The notes under the pieces were generated by a model, which saw only the letters and a program-made list of their open reading frames with translations, made no database searches and was not told the origin of the DNA. The translations under genes and the position numbers were made by a program. From Microcebus murinus (taxonomy: Eukaryota > Chordata > Mammalia > Primates > Cheirogaleidae), in contig NC_134110.1 in the NCBI RefSeq assembly GCF_040939455.1, forward strand, positions 98,485,001 to 98,549,000: a DNA stretch of 64,000 nt, read 5' to 3'. Below are positions 1-11,297 of this stretch, piece after piece; positions within the stretch are counted from its first letter, which is position 1; each line of letters opens with the position of its first letter.

Positions 1-382
1 TCTAGTCAAGATATCAATTAATTATCTGGAGATATATCTATATATCAGCTTTTGATTGCATATACAAATTTGAGAACTTCTAAGCCATTTATGATCACTT
101 TTGAAGAACATCTGCATAGAAAAAAAATACATTTTAACATTTAGAGGTCAGACGGTTGTAGGAGGAGCCAGCAAAAGTTAACTGAGAAAGATCAACCAGG
201 GATGGAAGACGAAAACCAGAAATGTGGGCTGTCCCAGAAACCAAACAAGGGAAGTATTTCAGGGACAGAGTGGTCCACGGCTTTGAGTGCTAAGAAGTCT
301 AGAATTCTAAGAATTAAGAAAACAAAGAATTTTTTGCTAGATTTGGCACTATGGAGGTTATACATAGGAAAACATGTGAATC
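1..382. other. Intergenic DNA, nothing recognised
   Basis: A/T-rich sequence upstream of the first Alu. The only long open frame (202-423) runs into the Alu 5' end and has no protein-like composition that I recognise. I see no repeat family or gene here. Confidence 0.5.
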
Positions 383-395
383 AAAGAAGAGGATG

Positions 396-732
396 GGCCG
401 GGCGCCGTGGCTCACACCTGTAATCCTAGCTCTCTGGGAGGCCGAGGTGGGCGGATTGCTCGAGGTCAGGAGTTTGAAACCAGCCTGAGCAAGAGCGAGA
501 CCCAGTCTCTACTATAAATAGAAACAAATTAATTGGCTAACTAATATATATACAAAAAATTAGCCGGGCATGGTGGCGAATGCCTGTAGTCCCAGCTACT
601 TGGGAGGCTGAGGCAGGAGGATCGCTTGAGCCAGGAGTTTGAGGTTGCTGTGAGCTAGGCTGACGCCATGGCACTCACTCTAGCCTGGGCAACAAAGTGA
701 GACTCTGTCTCAAAAAAAAAAAAAAAAAAAAG
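396..732 (+). mobile_element. Alu SINE, young lemur type, full length
   Basis: The element begins GGCCGGGCGCCGTGGCTCAC, has the lemur-type linker (AATTAATTGGC...), a complete right monomer and a poly(A) tail. A perfect 13 bp target-site duplication AAAGAAGAGGATG lies at 383-395 and 733-745, which is direct evidence of LINE-1-mediated insertion. Low divergence suggests a fairly recent insertion. Confidence 0.95.
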
Positions 733-745
733 AAAGAAGAGGATG

Positions 746-1272
746 TAGAAGATAGCCTATGTAGAACTCTTCTGAGTTTTTCTATGAAAGTAAAGAGAGA
801 AATGGTTATAGTTAGAGGGCTATGGAGGGATGATGGGTAAAGAAAAGTGGCTTTCTGTTTTTGTTTTGTTAAGATGAATGATATTAGAGCAAAGTCCTAT
901 TAGAGCATTTTTGTAGGCTGATGAGGCTGTCCTGCATGAGGAAACATTGCTGATGTAGGAAAGAGAAGGGATGATCAAAACAGCAGGATCTTTATGCAGG
1001 TGAGAAGTTTGGGTGTGCAGATCACAGGTAGGAAAACTGAAATTTAATAGAAAAAAAGCTACTGCCTTCACTTTAATACTTCATTTACTTTAATTGGACG
1101 GTAGAGGATCCATGCAGTTATAAAGATTATAGGTATAGTGGTAGGATTTCCAGGACATTCCCAATCTCATGACTTACTTTTTTTTTTCTTTAAGAATAAG
1201 GGGAAATTATTAGCTGAGGAGAGAGAAGATACTAAATAGACATCTTGAAGAGTTAAAAAGTAAGTTTTTTAG
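746..1272. other. Intergenic DNA, nothing recognised
   Basis: A stretch of unique-looking sequence between two Alus. The antisense open frame at 820-1071 shows no family resemblance and is taken as chance. Confidence 0.45.
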
Positions 1273-1283
1273 AATACTGGAGG

Positions 1284-1573
1284 GGCCAGGCACAGTGGCT
1301 CACACCTGTCATCCCAGCTCTTTGGAAAGCAGAGGCAGGAGGATTTCTTGAGGCCGGAGTTCAAGACCAACCTGGGCAGCATAGTGAGACCCCTATCTCT
1401 AAAATAAAAAATGAGCAGGTATGGTGGCACCCACCTGTAATCCTAGCTACTTGGGAAGCTGAGATTGGAGGACCATTTGAGGTCAGGAGTTCAAGGCTGC
1501 AGTGAGCTATGATTGCACCACTGCACTCCAGCCTGGGTGACAGAGGAAGACACTGTCTCTATAAAAAAAAAAA
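1284..1573 (+). mobile_element. Alu SINE, older dimeric type
   Basis: Starts GGCCAGGCACAGTGGCTCAC and ends in an A-rich tail. It lacks the long lemur linker, so it belongs to an older Alu (J-like) layer. The TSD AATACTGGA is present at 1273-1281 and 1574-1582. Confidence 0.92.
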
Positions 1574-1582
1574 AATACTGGA

Positions 1583-2700
1583 ATAGGAGAGCCAATTTGA
1601 GATTTCTGATCATAGATTTAAAGACAGCCTGCCAGACTGAATACCAGTTCTTTGTAGCCAGGAAAGAGGAAAATACTGAAAACTGTTCAAGAGAGAGCAA
1701 ATACAGGAATTGTTGTAGAGTATAACATTTACACCTAACAATCATTTAAAGCGTATAGCTATAATATAGTCCATGGCAATGTTAAAGGAAAGATACAGCT
1801 AACAAAAGGTTTTGAAGGTTGAAAATCCAATAAGTATATTTTTAAAGCACTTAAATTACATTATTTAAGTTACAAAGTTTACCATGAGAGAACTAAAATG
1901 CTAGGGAGAGTTTAAATTAGCTAAATCTTCATCTATCATAAGACAAGTGAATATACATTAAAAGTTGATAAAAATTAGTGACGGAGACATTTTATTAATT
2001 TGTAAATAAGGAAACAATCACTAGAGGAAGCAAAAACAGAAAGTCAAACATGATTGCTTATGAAGAGTGAAACTCAAAATGGGATAGGAAACTACTGCTT
2101 TTCATTATAAGCCCTCAGTACTATTTGCTTTTTTAAATAACATACTATATTACTATATATAGTAATTTTTTAAATAACATACTATATTACTATACTTTAA
2201 TAAAATTAAACCAAAAACCTATTTAGATATGAATAAAGACCTGTAAGTTGGGACCAACCCTGGATAAGACTAGGTAGATTTTATCATGATGACATTTATT
2301 TCTATACCCTCTTCACAGCCTTCCCTTGCTATTAGTTTTCTCCTAATATTGAAGGGATTCCCTGCTCTTCTGCTCTTCAGCTTCAATCATCACAGAATTA
2401 GCCTATTCTTGGTCCCATTGTAAAAGTGCCTTGTTCTTGGTGCATGGTAAAATTCAATAATAATCTCAAAACTGAAATTTCTTTCCTCTTCCTGTTCACA
2501 TTCCTGCCAATATATTAGAATACTATTTAATGTGTCAATCTCATTTAGGAAAATGAGATGGGGAGGTCATATATGTGTTTTTGTGTTGTTTCTTAAACTC
2601 AAAAAACAGAGGATTAAGTTGACCACACTCTTCATTTTGTAGTATATCATTATTAAGGATTTTTATGGTTCATGCAAAGCACTTTATCTGATGATTTTTT
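1583..2700. other. Intergenic A/T-rich DNA with a small tandem duplication
   Basis: No gene is recognised. The only structure seen is a 37 bp period direct duplication near 2129-2194, listed separately. Confidence 0.45.
2129..2194. repeat. Tandem duplication, 37 bp period
   Basis: The 29-base unit beginning TTTTTTAAATAACATAC occurs at 2129-2157 and again identically at 2166-2194, separated by TATAGTAA. It is a simple local duplication in A/T-rich DNA. Confidence 0.85.
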
Positions 2701-2708
2701 TCTTTCCT

Positions 2709-2988
2709 TTTTTTTTTAAAGACAGGATCTCTCTGTCACCTAAGCTGGACTGCAGTGGCACCATTATAGGACATGGTAAGCCCGAACTGCTAATCTCAAG
2801 CAATCTCCCTGCCTCAGCTGGGACTACAGGTGCATGCCATCACACCCAGCTAACTTTTAAATTTTTTAGTAGAGACAGGGTCTTGCTATGCTGCCCAGGA
2901 TGGCCTCGAACTCCTGGCCTCAAGTGACTCCCTTGACTTGGCCTCCCAGAAGGCTGAGATTACAGGTGTGAGCCACCATACCCAGCAT
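2709..2988 (-). mobile_element. Alu SINE, old, antisense
   Basis: The reverse-complement Alu signature runs from a poly(T) start (AAAGACAGGATCTCTCTGTC) to GTGTGAGCCACCATACCCAGC. It is diverged and has small deletions, consistent with an old copy. Confidence 0.85.
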
Positions 2989-4095
2989 TATCTGTTGAAT
3001 TTATTACTTTTTATTTTCATTCCCCACTCCCATTCTCTGCTTACACAGAGAATGTTGTTGGTTTTTTTTCTTTTTTTCTTTTACATAATGAGCTCAGAGG
3101 AATTAATCTATGTTAACAGACTATCAGGTATTGATATAGATAGGGGAAGATTACTTGGCAGTGTGTGAGGCCTTCCCAAGGCACTTCAAATTTTAACAAC
3201 TTTATGGGGTCCAATTCATTCTTTTTATGTAATGATTCAGTAGTCACTATTAACTGGGGCTGGAATCAGGATGGACCTTAAATAGTTGTTGAGATAAATG
3301 TTTTCTTATTATAAGTTTTCCAAGTATGTGGGTGTGTCATAAATGTTACTTGTACAGTTATGAGGATGATGATGTAAAACTTCCATAGACTTAAGGTAGG
3401 ATTATTGATTTATGGACCACACACACTTAACTTACAATCTTACAACACAGATGAAACTCATCAAATTATTTTGACAGCCTTTTATGCTTAATCAATATGT
3501 TGGAAATGGGATAAGCAAACATCTCCTACAATTAATTGTAAACTATTATTCCCACTATTATTAACTGATGCCCACAAATAACATTACATAACTCACACAA
3601 CTTCTACTTCCAAGAAGTGCAGTAGTACATTATTTTGTATATCATGTAACTCATTTATTCAATAAAAAATTTTCCCATGATAGAAAACATTATTGGTATT
3701 AACACTCAATCAGAATTTCATTACTTAATGCAAACAATGATATTCTAAGTAAAGAAAAAAATTGTGCACCTTTCTGTAGATTAGGATAAGTTTACAATTA
3801 TATTTTGCAATTTTTTTCCCAAACGTATACAATTTCTAATAAAAATTAAGCAGGAATGTAAAGGAATGTGAGGGAGCAAAAAAAAAAAAAAAAAACCACA
3901 ATGAAAAGAGAAAATAAAGTTCTAATATAAAGATGAAAACTAAAAATCATTAAGAGCAGGAATTAGCTTCTATTTATTTCCATATTCTATTTGTATTTCT
4001 AAATAGAGCCTGGAACTTACTTTCATATCATTTTATAGACCTCAAATATTTATATTTTTCTTGTATTTTTTGCCATATAAGAGGCCTACTTTTCT
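2989..4095. other. Intergenic DNA, nothing recognised
   Basis: A/T-rich unique sequence including an A18 run at about 3880-3896. No coding or repeat family was recognised. Confidence 0.45.
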
Positions 4096-4097
4096 TT

Positions 4098-4398
4098 AGA
4101 GACCAGGTCATCCATGGTGACTCTGTCATCCATGCTGGAATGCAGTGGCCTACTCATAGCTCAGTGTAACCTGGAACTCCTGGACACAAGCAATCTTCCT
4201 GCCTTAGCCTTCCCAGTAGCTAGGGCCATAGGTGCCCCCACCCCAAGCCTAGCTAATTTTTAACATTTTTTTTTTTTGTAGAGGGTGGGGGGTCTCACTA
4301 TGTTGCCTGGGCTGGTCTCAAACTCTTGGCCTCAAGCAATCATCCAGCACCAGCCTCTCATATCGATGCGATTACAGCCATGAGCCACTTTGCCAGGT
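4098..4398 (-). mobile_element. Alu SINE, old, antisense
   Basis: A diverged antisense Alu running from AGAGACCAGGTCATCC through GCAATGCCTC-like repeat text to GAGCCACTTTGCCAGG. It lies directly upstream of the full-length L1 target site. Confidence 0.8.
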
Positions 4399-4426
4399 CT
4401 TTTTATAACTTCTAAAAAACATTTTA

Positions 4427-5164
4427 GATATTTGTGAACAGCCTACTGAGGTGTGTGTGCCTTCAGGGGCAGATCAGTGTCCTTGAGGGCAACCCTCCTC
4501 CCAAAGGGAGGACAGGTGCCCAGCCCAAGCAGCGATCCTGCTCAGGGAACCTCCCGGCCCACATCACAGCCAGGGGAGACCCGGTAGTGTGCGGTCTGGC
4601 CTGCTGGCAGAGGCCCAGGAGAAACCACGGAGTTGGGAGGGTAGAAAAGAGTGAGGCGCGCTCCAGACTGTGGGTCTCAGACAGCCCCACCTCCACAGGC
4701 AGACTTTCTGACTGAGTGGGGCCATTCCAGCCCCTCCCTGGCAGCTTTTCCCAGAAGCAGAGAACAGAACTTTGACCCGTGATAACAGCATTTGTGGTGC
4801 CTGAGGGCAGGCCTACCCAACAAAGCTCCACCCAGACTCACTCCCAGACCAGCCCTCACTGAGGTGGAGAATAAGGACACACCTGGAAGTCCCAGGGCCC
4901 CACTTACCACCTGAGGCACTAGAGTGCCTCTCCAGAGGAACAAGAGCTAGATACAAGACCCCAAAACAACAGTGTAGCCTGTTCCTCCAAGCCACCTACT
5001 GATAGTGAGGACATTCTGCATACCCTTTTCACAGCACCTACTGACTCATCATACAGGGTGCAGTGGAATCTCACCCACAAACACCACCTACTGGCTCAGA
5101 AACCAAACAGGGTGTGTCAATATCCAAATGAAAACCTAAAGGCAAGAAGCAACAACTGATCCAG
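4427..5164 (+). promoter_or_regulatory. L1 5' UTR / internal promoter region
   Basis: A 738-base GC-richer leader between the TSD and the ORF1 start. L1 5' UTRs normally carry an internal polymerase II promoter. I identify no specific factor site. The antisense strand has open frames (for example 4463-4831), discussed in the findings. Confidence 0.7.
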
Positions 5165-6162
5165 ATGGGAAGAAATCAGCGAAGGAACTCCAGAAATATG
5201 AAGAACCAAATGGAAAACACACCGCCAAAGAGGAGCACCAGCCCCTTAGAAACGGACACCAACCAAAATCAGGCAACCAAAATGATAGAAGAGGAATTCC
5301 GAATGTGGATCACAAGAAAATTCCATGACCTGCAAGAACAACTCAATAACCAACCCAAAGAAACCACAAAAAGCCTCCAGGACCTGGAACAAAAGTTCAC
5401 TAAAGAAATCAATACAATGAAGAAAAGCTTAACTAAAGTCCTGGAAATGAAGAATCAATTCAGGAACTACAAAATTCAGTGGAAAGTCTCAAGAACAGGG
5501 TTGATCAAACAGAAGAAAGAATCTCAGAGATTGAAGATAACACCTTCCAATTAAATAAATCAGTCACAGAAATAGAGCAGAGAAACAAGAGAAAAGAGCG
5601 AAGCCTACAAGAGCTGTGGGATTATGTGAAGAAACCTAATGTGAGGGTCATAGGGTTGTCAGAAGGGGAAGAAGACAACACTCAAGGGTTGGATAAGCTA
5701 TTTGAAGACATAATAGAGGAAAATTTCCCAGGCCTTGCTAAAAATCTCCAGATACAAGTTTAAGAAGCTCGAAGGACCCCTGGGAGATTCCATGCAAACA
5801 GGAAGACGTCACAACATGCAGTCATCAGAGTGACCAAAATATCAACTAAAGAGGCCCTTCTATGAGCTGTAAGATAAAAGAAGCAAGTAACATACAAAGG
5901 AAAGCCAATCCAAATAATGCCAGACTTCTCTACTGAAACTTTACAAGCAAGGAGAGACTGGGGCCCCATTCTCACTCTTCTGAAACAGAACAATGCCCAG
6001 CCTAGAATCTTATTCCCTGCAAAACTAAGTTTTGTATATGAAGGAGAAATCAAGACATTCTCAGATAAGAAAAGACTGAGAGAATTCACCAAGATAAGAC
6101 CAGCCCTTCAAGAAGTACTCAAAACAGCATTACCCACGGATCAGCACAATAAACACTCATGA
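5165..6162 (+). pseudogene. L1 ORF1 (RNA-binding chaperone), degenerate
   Basis: In an intact L1, ORF1 encodes a trimeric RNA-binding chaperone with a coiled coil, an RRM and a C-terminal domain. Here the first ATG is at 5165 (MGRNQRRNSRNMKNQ). The reading moves from frame 2 to frame 1 near 5470-5500, so a frameshift lies in the coiled-coil part (residues rich in E, K, Q, N). In frame 1 there are stops at 5761-5763 (TAA), 5863-5865 (TGA) and 5875-5877 (TAA). The frame is then open again to the natural-looking end at 6160-6162, with the conserved C-terminal phrases ETLQARRDWG, PRILFPAKLSF and RPALQEVLK. Total span of 998 bases fits the family length of roughly 330-340 codons. The gene is clearly broken. 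Confidence 0.92.
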
Positions 6163-6250
6163 ATCTAAATCTACCCAAAGCTAAAGATAAAAGCCAGATA
6201 CTACAATGGCTCAAGAGAGAAAACAAAGCAACAAAGTTCAACCCAACATA

Positions 6251-8768
6251 ATGAATAGAAATCTGCCCCCCTATAAGTTAACTCAATAAATGTGAATGGC
6301 CTGAACTCCCTACTCAATAGGCTGGCCGAATGGATAAAAAAATACAAGCCAAGTATCTGCTGCCTTCAGGAAACACATGTAACCTGCAATGATGCAGTTA
6401 GACTAAAGGTAAAGGGGTGGAGAACAATATTTCAAGCAAAAGGAAGCCAAAAGAAAAGCTGGCATGGCAGTGCTGATTACAGATAACTTAGTTTTTAAAT
6501 CAACAAAGGTAATAAAAGAGAAAGAAGGTCAATATATAATGGTGAAGGGTACAGTTCAACAAGAAGACATAACAATTCTAAATATATGCACCCAACATAG
6601 GTGCACCCAGATTCATAAAGCAAACTCTACTTGATCTAAACAAATGGATAAACAACAACACCATAATAGTCGGAGACTTTAACACCCCACTGACAGCACA
6701 GGACAGATCCTCCAAACAGAAAATCAACAAAGAAGTAATGGACTTAAACAGAACTCTAGAACAAATGGGCCTGACATCTACAGGACATTCTACCCCCAAA
6801 CCCCTGAATATATGTTCTTCTCATTAGCCCATGGGTCATTCTCTAAGATTGACCATATCCTAGGACACAAAACACATCTCAAACAATTTAAAAAAATAGA
6901 ACTTATACCATGTATCTTTTCAGACCCAATGGAATAAATGTAGAAATCAATCCTAACAGGAGTTCTCATTTCTACACAAAGTCATGGAAAGTAAACAACC
7001 TTCTGCTGCATGATCACTTCATAAATGAGGAAATCAAGATGGAAATCAAAAGATTCTTTGAACTAAATGACAAAGGAGACACAAATTACCAAAACCTGTG
7101 GGACACAGCTAAAGCAGTCCTGACAGGAAAGTTTATTTCCATAAATGTCTATATCCAAAAGTTGAAAACATCACAAATAGACCACCTAATGAATTTTCTC
7201 AAAGAGCTGGAAAAAGAAGAACAGGTCGACCCTAAACCCAGCAGAAGAAACGAAATCATTAAGATCAAATCAGAACTAAACGAAATTGACAATAGGGAAA
7301 CTATACGGAAGATTAATAAAACAATAAGTTGGTTCTTTGAAAAAATAAATAAAATTGACACACCTTTGGCTAGACTGATGGAAAGCAGAAAAGAAAAATC
7401 TCTAATAAGCTCCATCAGGAAAAATAAAGGAGAAATTACAACTGATGCCCCAGAGATGCAAGATATAATTTATGAATACTACAAAAACCTTTATGCACAA
7501 AAACTGGAAAATGTGGAGGAAATGGACAATTTCTTAGAAACTCATAGCCTCCCTAGGCTCAACCAGGAAGAAATAGAATTCCTGAACAGACCAATATCAA
7601 GTACTGAAATTGAAACAGCAATAAAATACCTTCCTAAAAAGAAAAGTCCTGGACCAGACGGTTTCACACCCAAATTTTACCACACCTACAAGGAAGAACT
7701 GGTGCCTATTCTGCAGAAATTATTCCACAACATTGAGAAGGATGAAAACCTCCCCAGCCCCCAACACATTTTATGTAGTGAACATAACCTTGATACCAAA
7801 ATCAGGAAAGGATGCGACAAAAAAAGAAAACTACAGACCAATATCCCTTATGAATATAGATGCAAAAATTCTCAACAAAATCCTAGCCAATCCAATGCAG
7901 GTGCTTGTGAAAAAAATAATCCATCACAACCTGGTGGGGTTCATCCCAGGGATGCAGGGATGGTTCAACATACACAAATCTATAAATGTAATTCACCATA
8001 TAAACAGAAGCAAAAACAAAGACCATATGAGCCTCTTAATAGACGCAGAAAAAGCATTTGACAAAATTCAACACCCTTTTATGATAAAAACGCTCAACAA
8101 AATAGGCATAGATGGGGCTTACCTAAAATTGATACAAGCCATATATGACAAACCACAGCCAATATCATACTGAATGGGGAAAAATTGAAAGCATTCCCAC
8201 TTAGAACTGGAACTAGACAAGGTTGCCCACTATCTCCTCTTCTATTCAACATAGTGCTGGAAGTCCTTGCTATAGCAATCAGACAAGAGAGCAGAATTAA
8301 GGGCGTCCAAATGGGAGCAGAACAGATCAAACTCTCACTCTTGGCTGATGACATGATATTATACCTAGAAAACTCCAAGATTTCAACCAAGAGACTCCTT
8401 GATCTGATAAATGAATTTGGCAAAGTCTCAGGATACAAAATCAATACACAGAAATCAGAGGCATTCATATATACCAAGAACAGTACAAGTGAGAACCAAA
8501 TCAAAGACTCAATTCCCTTCAAAATAGCAACAAAGAAAATAAAGTACCTAGGAATATATTTAACCAAAGAGGTAAAAGACCTCTACAGGGAGAACTATAA
8601 AACACTTAAGAAAGAAATAGCAGAGGATGTAAACAGGTGGAAGAATATACCATGCTCATGGGTCAGCAGAATCAACATTGTTAAAATGTCTATACTCCCC
8701 AAAGTGACCTATAGAGTCAATGCAATCCCTATTAAAATACCATCATCTTAAAGTCCCAGATCAGTTGA

Positions 8769-8813
<45 letters not shown>

Positions 8814-10134
8814 CATCATCATTTTTCGCAGACATAAAAAAAAATAGTTTTACGCTTTGCAGAGAAGACCCCATATAGCAAAATCAATCCTAGGCAATAA
8901 AAACAAAATAGGAGGTATCAATTTACCAGATTTCAAACTGTACTACAAAGCTATATAGTAATTAAAACATCTAGGGACTGGCACAAGAACAGGGGCATTG
9001 ACCAGTGGAAGAGAAAAGAGAACTCAGATATAAAACCATCCTCATATAGCCAACTAATCTTTGACAAAGTAGACAAAAACATACACTGGGGAAAAGAATC
9101 CTTATTCAATAAATGGTACTAGGAAAACTGGATAGCCACATGTAGAAGACTGAAACAGGACCCACACCTTTCACCTCTCATAAAAATCAACTCACGGTGG
9201 GTAACAGACTTGAACATTAGGTGTGAATCTATTAGTATTCTATAAGAAATACTCTTCTAGAAATTGGCCTAGGCAAAGACTTTATGAAGAAGACCCCAAA
9301 GGCAATCATGGCAGCAACAAAAGTAAATAAATGGGACCTGATCAAATAAAAAGCTTCTGCACAGCCAAAGAAACTGTCAAGAGAGCAAACAGACAACCCA
9401 CAGAATGGGAGAAAATTTTTGCAAGATGCGCAACCAATAAAGGGCTGATAACTAGAATTTATTTATAACTCAGCAAAATCATGAAGGAAAAAAATCAAAC
9501 AACCCTATCAATAGTGGGCAAAGGACATTAACAGAAATTTTTCAAAAGAAGACAGATAATGGCCAACAAATCTATGAAAAAATGCTCAACATCTCTAATC
9601 ATTAGGGAAATGCAAATCAAAACTGCAATGAGATTTCACTTATCTGCAGTGAGAATGGCCTTTATCAAAAAGTCCCCAAACAATAAATGTAGGCGTGAAT
9701 GCAGAGAGATAGGAACACTCCTACACTGCTGGTGGGAATGCAAACTGTTTCAGCCTCTGTGGAAAGCAATATGGAGATACCTCAAAGCGATACAAGTAGA
9801 CCTACCATTTGATCCAGCAATTCCACTACTGGGCATCTACCCAAAAGATCAAATTACACTCTACAAATGGGACACCTGCACTCGAATGTTTATAGCAGCA
9901 CAGTTCACAATCGCAAAGATGTGGAAACAACCCAAGTGCTCATCAATACATGAGTGGATTAATAAAATGTGGTATATGTATACCATGAAGTAGTATTCAG
10001 CTTTAAGAAACAGTGGTGATATAGCACCTCTTCTTGTATTTTCCTGGATAGAGCTGGGACCCATCCTACTAAGTGAAGTATCTCAAGAATGGAAAAACAA
10101 GCACCATAAGTACTCACCAGCAAATTTGTATTAA
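6251..10134 (+). pseudogene. L1 ORF2 (endonuclease-reverse transcriptase), degenerate
   Basis: Intact ORF2 protein nicks DNA and reverse-transcribes L1 or Alu RNA at the nick. The likely start is the ATG at 6251, with a stop 12 codons later (6287-6289). Endonuclease text follows in other frames (NGLNSLLNRLAEWIKK, CCLQETHVTC, VGDFNTPL). The segment 6910 to about 7735 carries the linker and RT palm ([15 protein letters not shown]). It then shifts to the frame of 7733-8173 ([33 protein letters not shown]) and again to 8185-8751 ([26 protein letters not shown]). The RT core motif reads LADD where L1 normally has FADD (8341-8352). A small A-tailed insertion interrupts it at 8748-8810. The C-terminal segment 9559-9993 keeps the zinc-knuckle-like CX3CX7HX4C (Cys codons 9688 to 9739). 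At least four frame breaks make it non-functional. Confidence 0.93.
8748..8810 (+). mobile_element. Ultrashort A-tailed retro-insertion (23 nt + A40)
   Basis: The L1 ORF2 sequence AAAATACCATCATC occurs at 8734-8747 and again at 8807-8820. Between the two copies lie 23 bases (TTAAAGTCCCAGATCAGTTG then ACT) followed by an uninterrupted run of 40 A. The upstream site reads TTTT/AAT on the bottom strand, the preferred L1 endonuclease site. The structure is that of a retrotransposed RNA reduced to its last 23 nucleotides. The source RNA is not recognised. The pure A tail suggests youth. Confidence 0.85.
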
Positions 10135-10345
10135 CGGATCAACAACTAAGTGGACATATAGGAATAACATTTATCAGGTGTTGGGTGGGTGGGAGGGGGG
10201 AGGAGGGGATGGATATATAGAAACACAATGAGTGAGATGTGCAATGTTTGGGGGATGGTCCCGCTTGAAGGTCTGACTTGAGGGGGAAGGGGGTCATGGG
10301 TAATTGTAACATTTGTACCCCCATAATATGCTGAAATGAAAAAAA
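10135..10345 (+). other. L1 3' UTR with G-rich tract
   Basis: This sequence follows the ORF2 C-terminus and contains a G-rich run at 10183-10208 (GGGTGGGTGGGAGGGGGG followed by AGGAGGGG) capable of forming a G-quadruplex. It ends with TTTGTACCCCCATAATATGC, which recurs at the other lemur-type L1 3' ends in this window (29397-29415 and 63440-63460). G-rich polypurine tracts are a known feature of L1 3' UTRs. Confidence 0.85.
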
Positions 10346-10390
10346 TGGAAAAAAATGACAAGAAAACAAAACAAAAACAAAAACATTTTA

Positions 10391-10814
10391 TTTTGGAAAC
10401 TCTCCCATTCTAGATTTCTAACAACATAGAAGCAAGATTCTGTTTGATTTGCTCCATACATATTTCTCACAAGTTTAGTGTCTTGCTTATCGATATTGCT
10501 CAAAGAATGCCACTCTTTCTTTATATAGTTATCTTACACTTGATTTAAAGTAACTTCAAAAAGGTTTAAACATAAAAACAACTGCCCTCCAAAACTTGTC
10601 TCACCTTCATTATCTGTAATTACTGGTAAGAGCTAGCTGGAACAACTCTCCAGCAAAAGAGTGACATATCAAAAGATTATTAAAAGAAACATTCTTTTCT
10701 ATGTTGAACTCAAGATGAAAATAGAGAAGCTGGTCTTTTGGTGTAAAAATATTTCTGTATGTTGTGATGTAGATATTCAATTTATATTATAAAAAATGCT
10801 TTTGTAATAGGAAG
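10391..10814. other. Intergenic DNA, nothing recognised
   Basis: Unique-looking sequence between the L1 downstream TSD and a MIR element. Confidence 0.4.
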
Positions 10815-11035
10815 TAGTGTAAGCTTGAATCCTTGCCTTGCCGCTTGTCTGGACACCTTGGTCAAGTTACCCAACCTTGCCAAGCCTTACTTCCCTCCTC
10901 TGTCTGTAAAATGTAATAACATCTATCCATAGAATGGTTGTAAGTACAAGAGGCCTAACTCACAGCCGCTGGCGCTCTGCGTTGTGCCTACGGTTAACTG
11001 TAGGTGATACTAGTAAGTGATTCATTCACTCAAAA
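10815..11035 (+). mobile_element. MIR SINE remnant
   Basis: Shows the tRNA-derived MIR core pattern: GACACCTTGGTCAAGTTAC, then TCTGTCTGTAAAATG, and the downstream AATGGTTGTAAGTACAAGAG. It is diverged, as expected for an ancient mammalian element. Confidence 0.75.
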
Positions 11036-11297
11036 CAATATATGCACACGGATGAAAATTCATACTTTGAATCTTATTCAAAGTTTGGTTTTAGCCAGGC
11101 ATTTTAATAGCTGAACTCTGGTTATTATTTTCGTATCCCACTGTATATAACTGCGCCAGCTCAAAAACTAAAAATTGACCACTCACTGTATTGCATTATG
11201 GGTTCGGAGAAGACACTGCCTCACAAGACGTTGTCTATAACACAATTATGCAAGACCAAACACTGACTCAAGGAAGATTCTTTAATGCACAGCGTTT

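Larger units (their letters stand above)
4427..10378 (+). mobile_element. Full-length LINE-1 (lemur-type), coding-defective
   Basis: A complete LINE-1 of about 5.95 kb. The parts in order are a 5' UTR (4427-5164), ORF1 (5165-6162), a short spacer, ORF2 (6251 to about 10130), a 3' UTR with a G-rich tract, and an A-rich tail. The target-site duplication AAAAACATTTTA lies at 4415-4426 and 10379-10390. On the bottom strand the upstream site reads TTTTTT/AGA, matching the known preference of L1 endonuclease for TTTT/A. ORF1 and ORF2 are both interrupted by frameshifts and stops, and ORF2 has a further short insertion, so the copy cannot be autonomous. The exact first base is inferred from the TSD. 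A same-subfamily 3' end is present at 62771-63515. Confidence 0.93.

Noticed and set aside
3878..3897. A18 run as the tail of a retro-insertion
   Set aside because: I could not find a duplicated flank or a recognisable body next to it.
8094..8567. 157-codon minus-strand ORF
   Set aside because: It is the complement of the L1 ORF2 reverse-transcriptase region; the real coding signal is on the plus strand.
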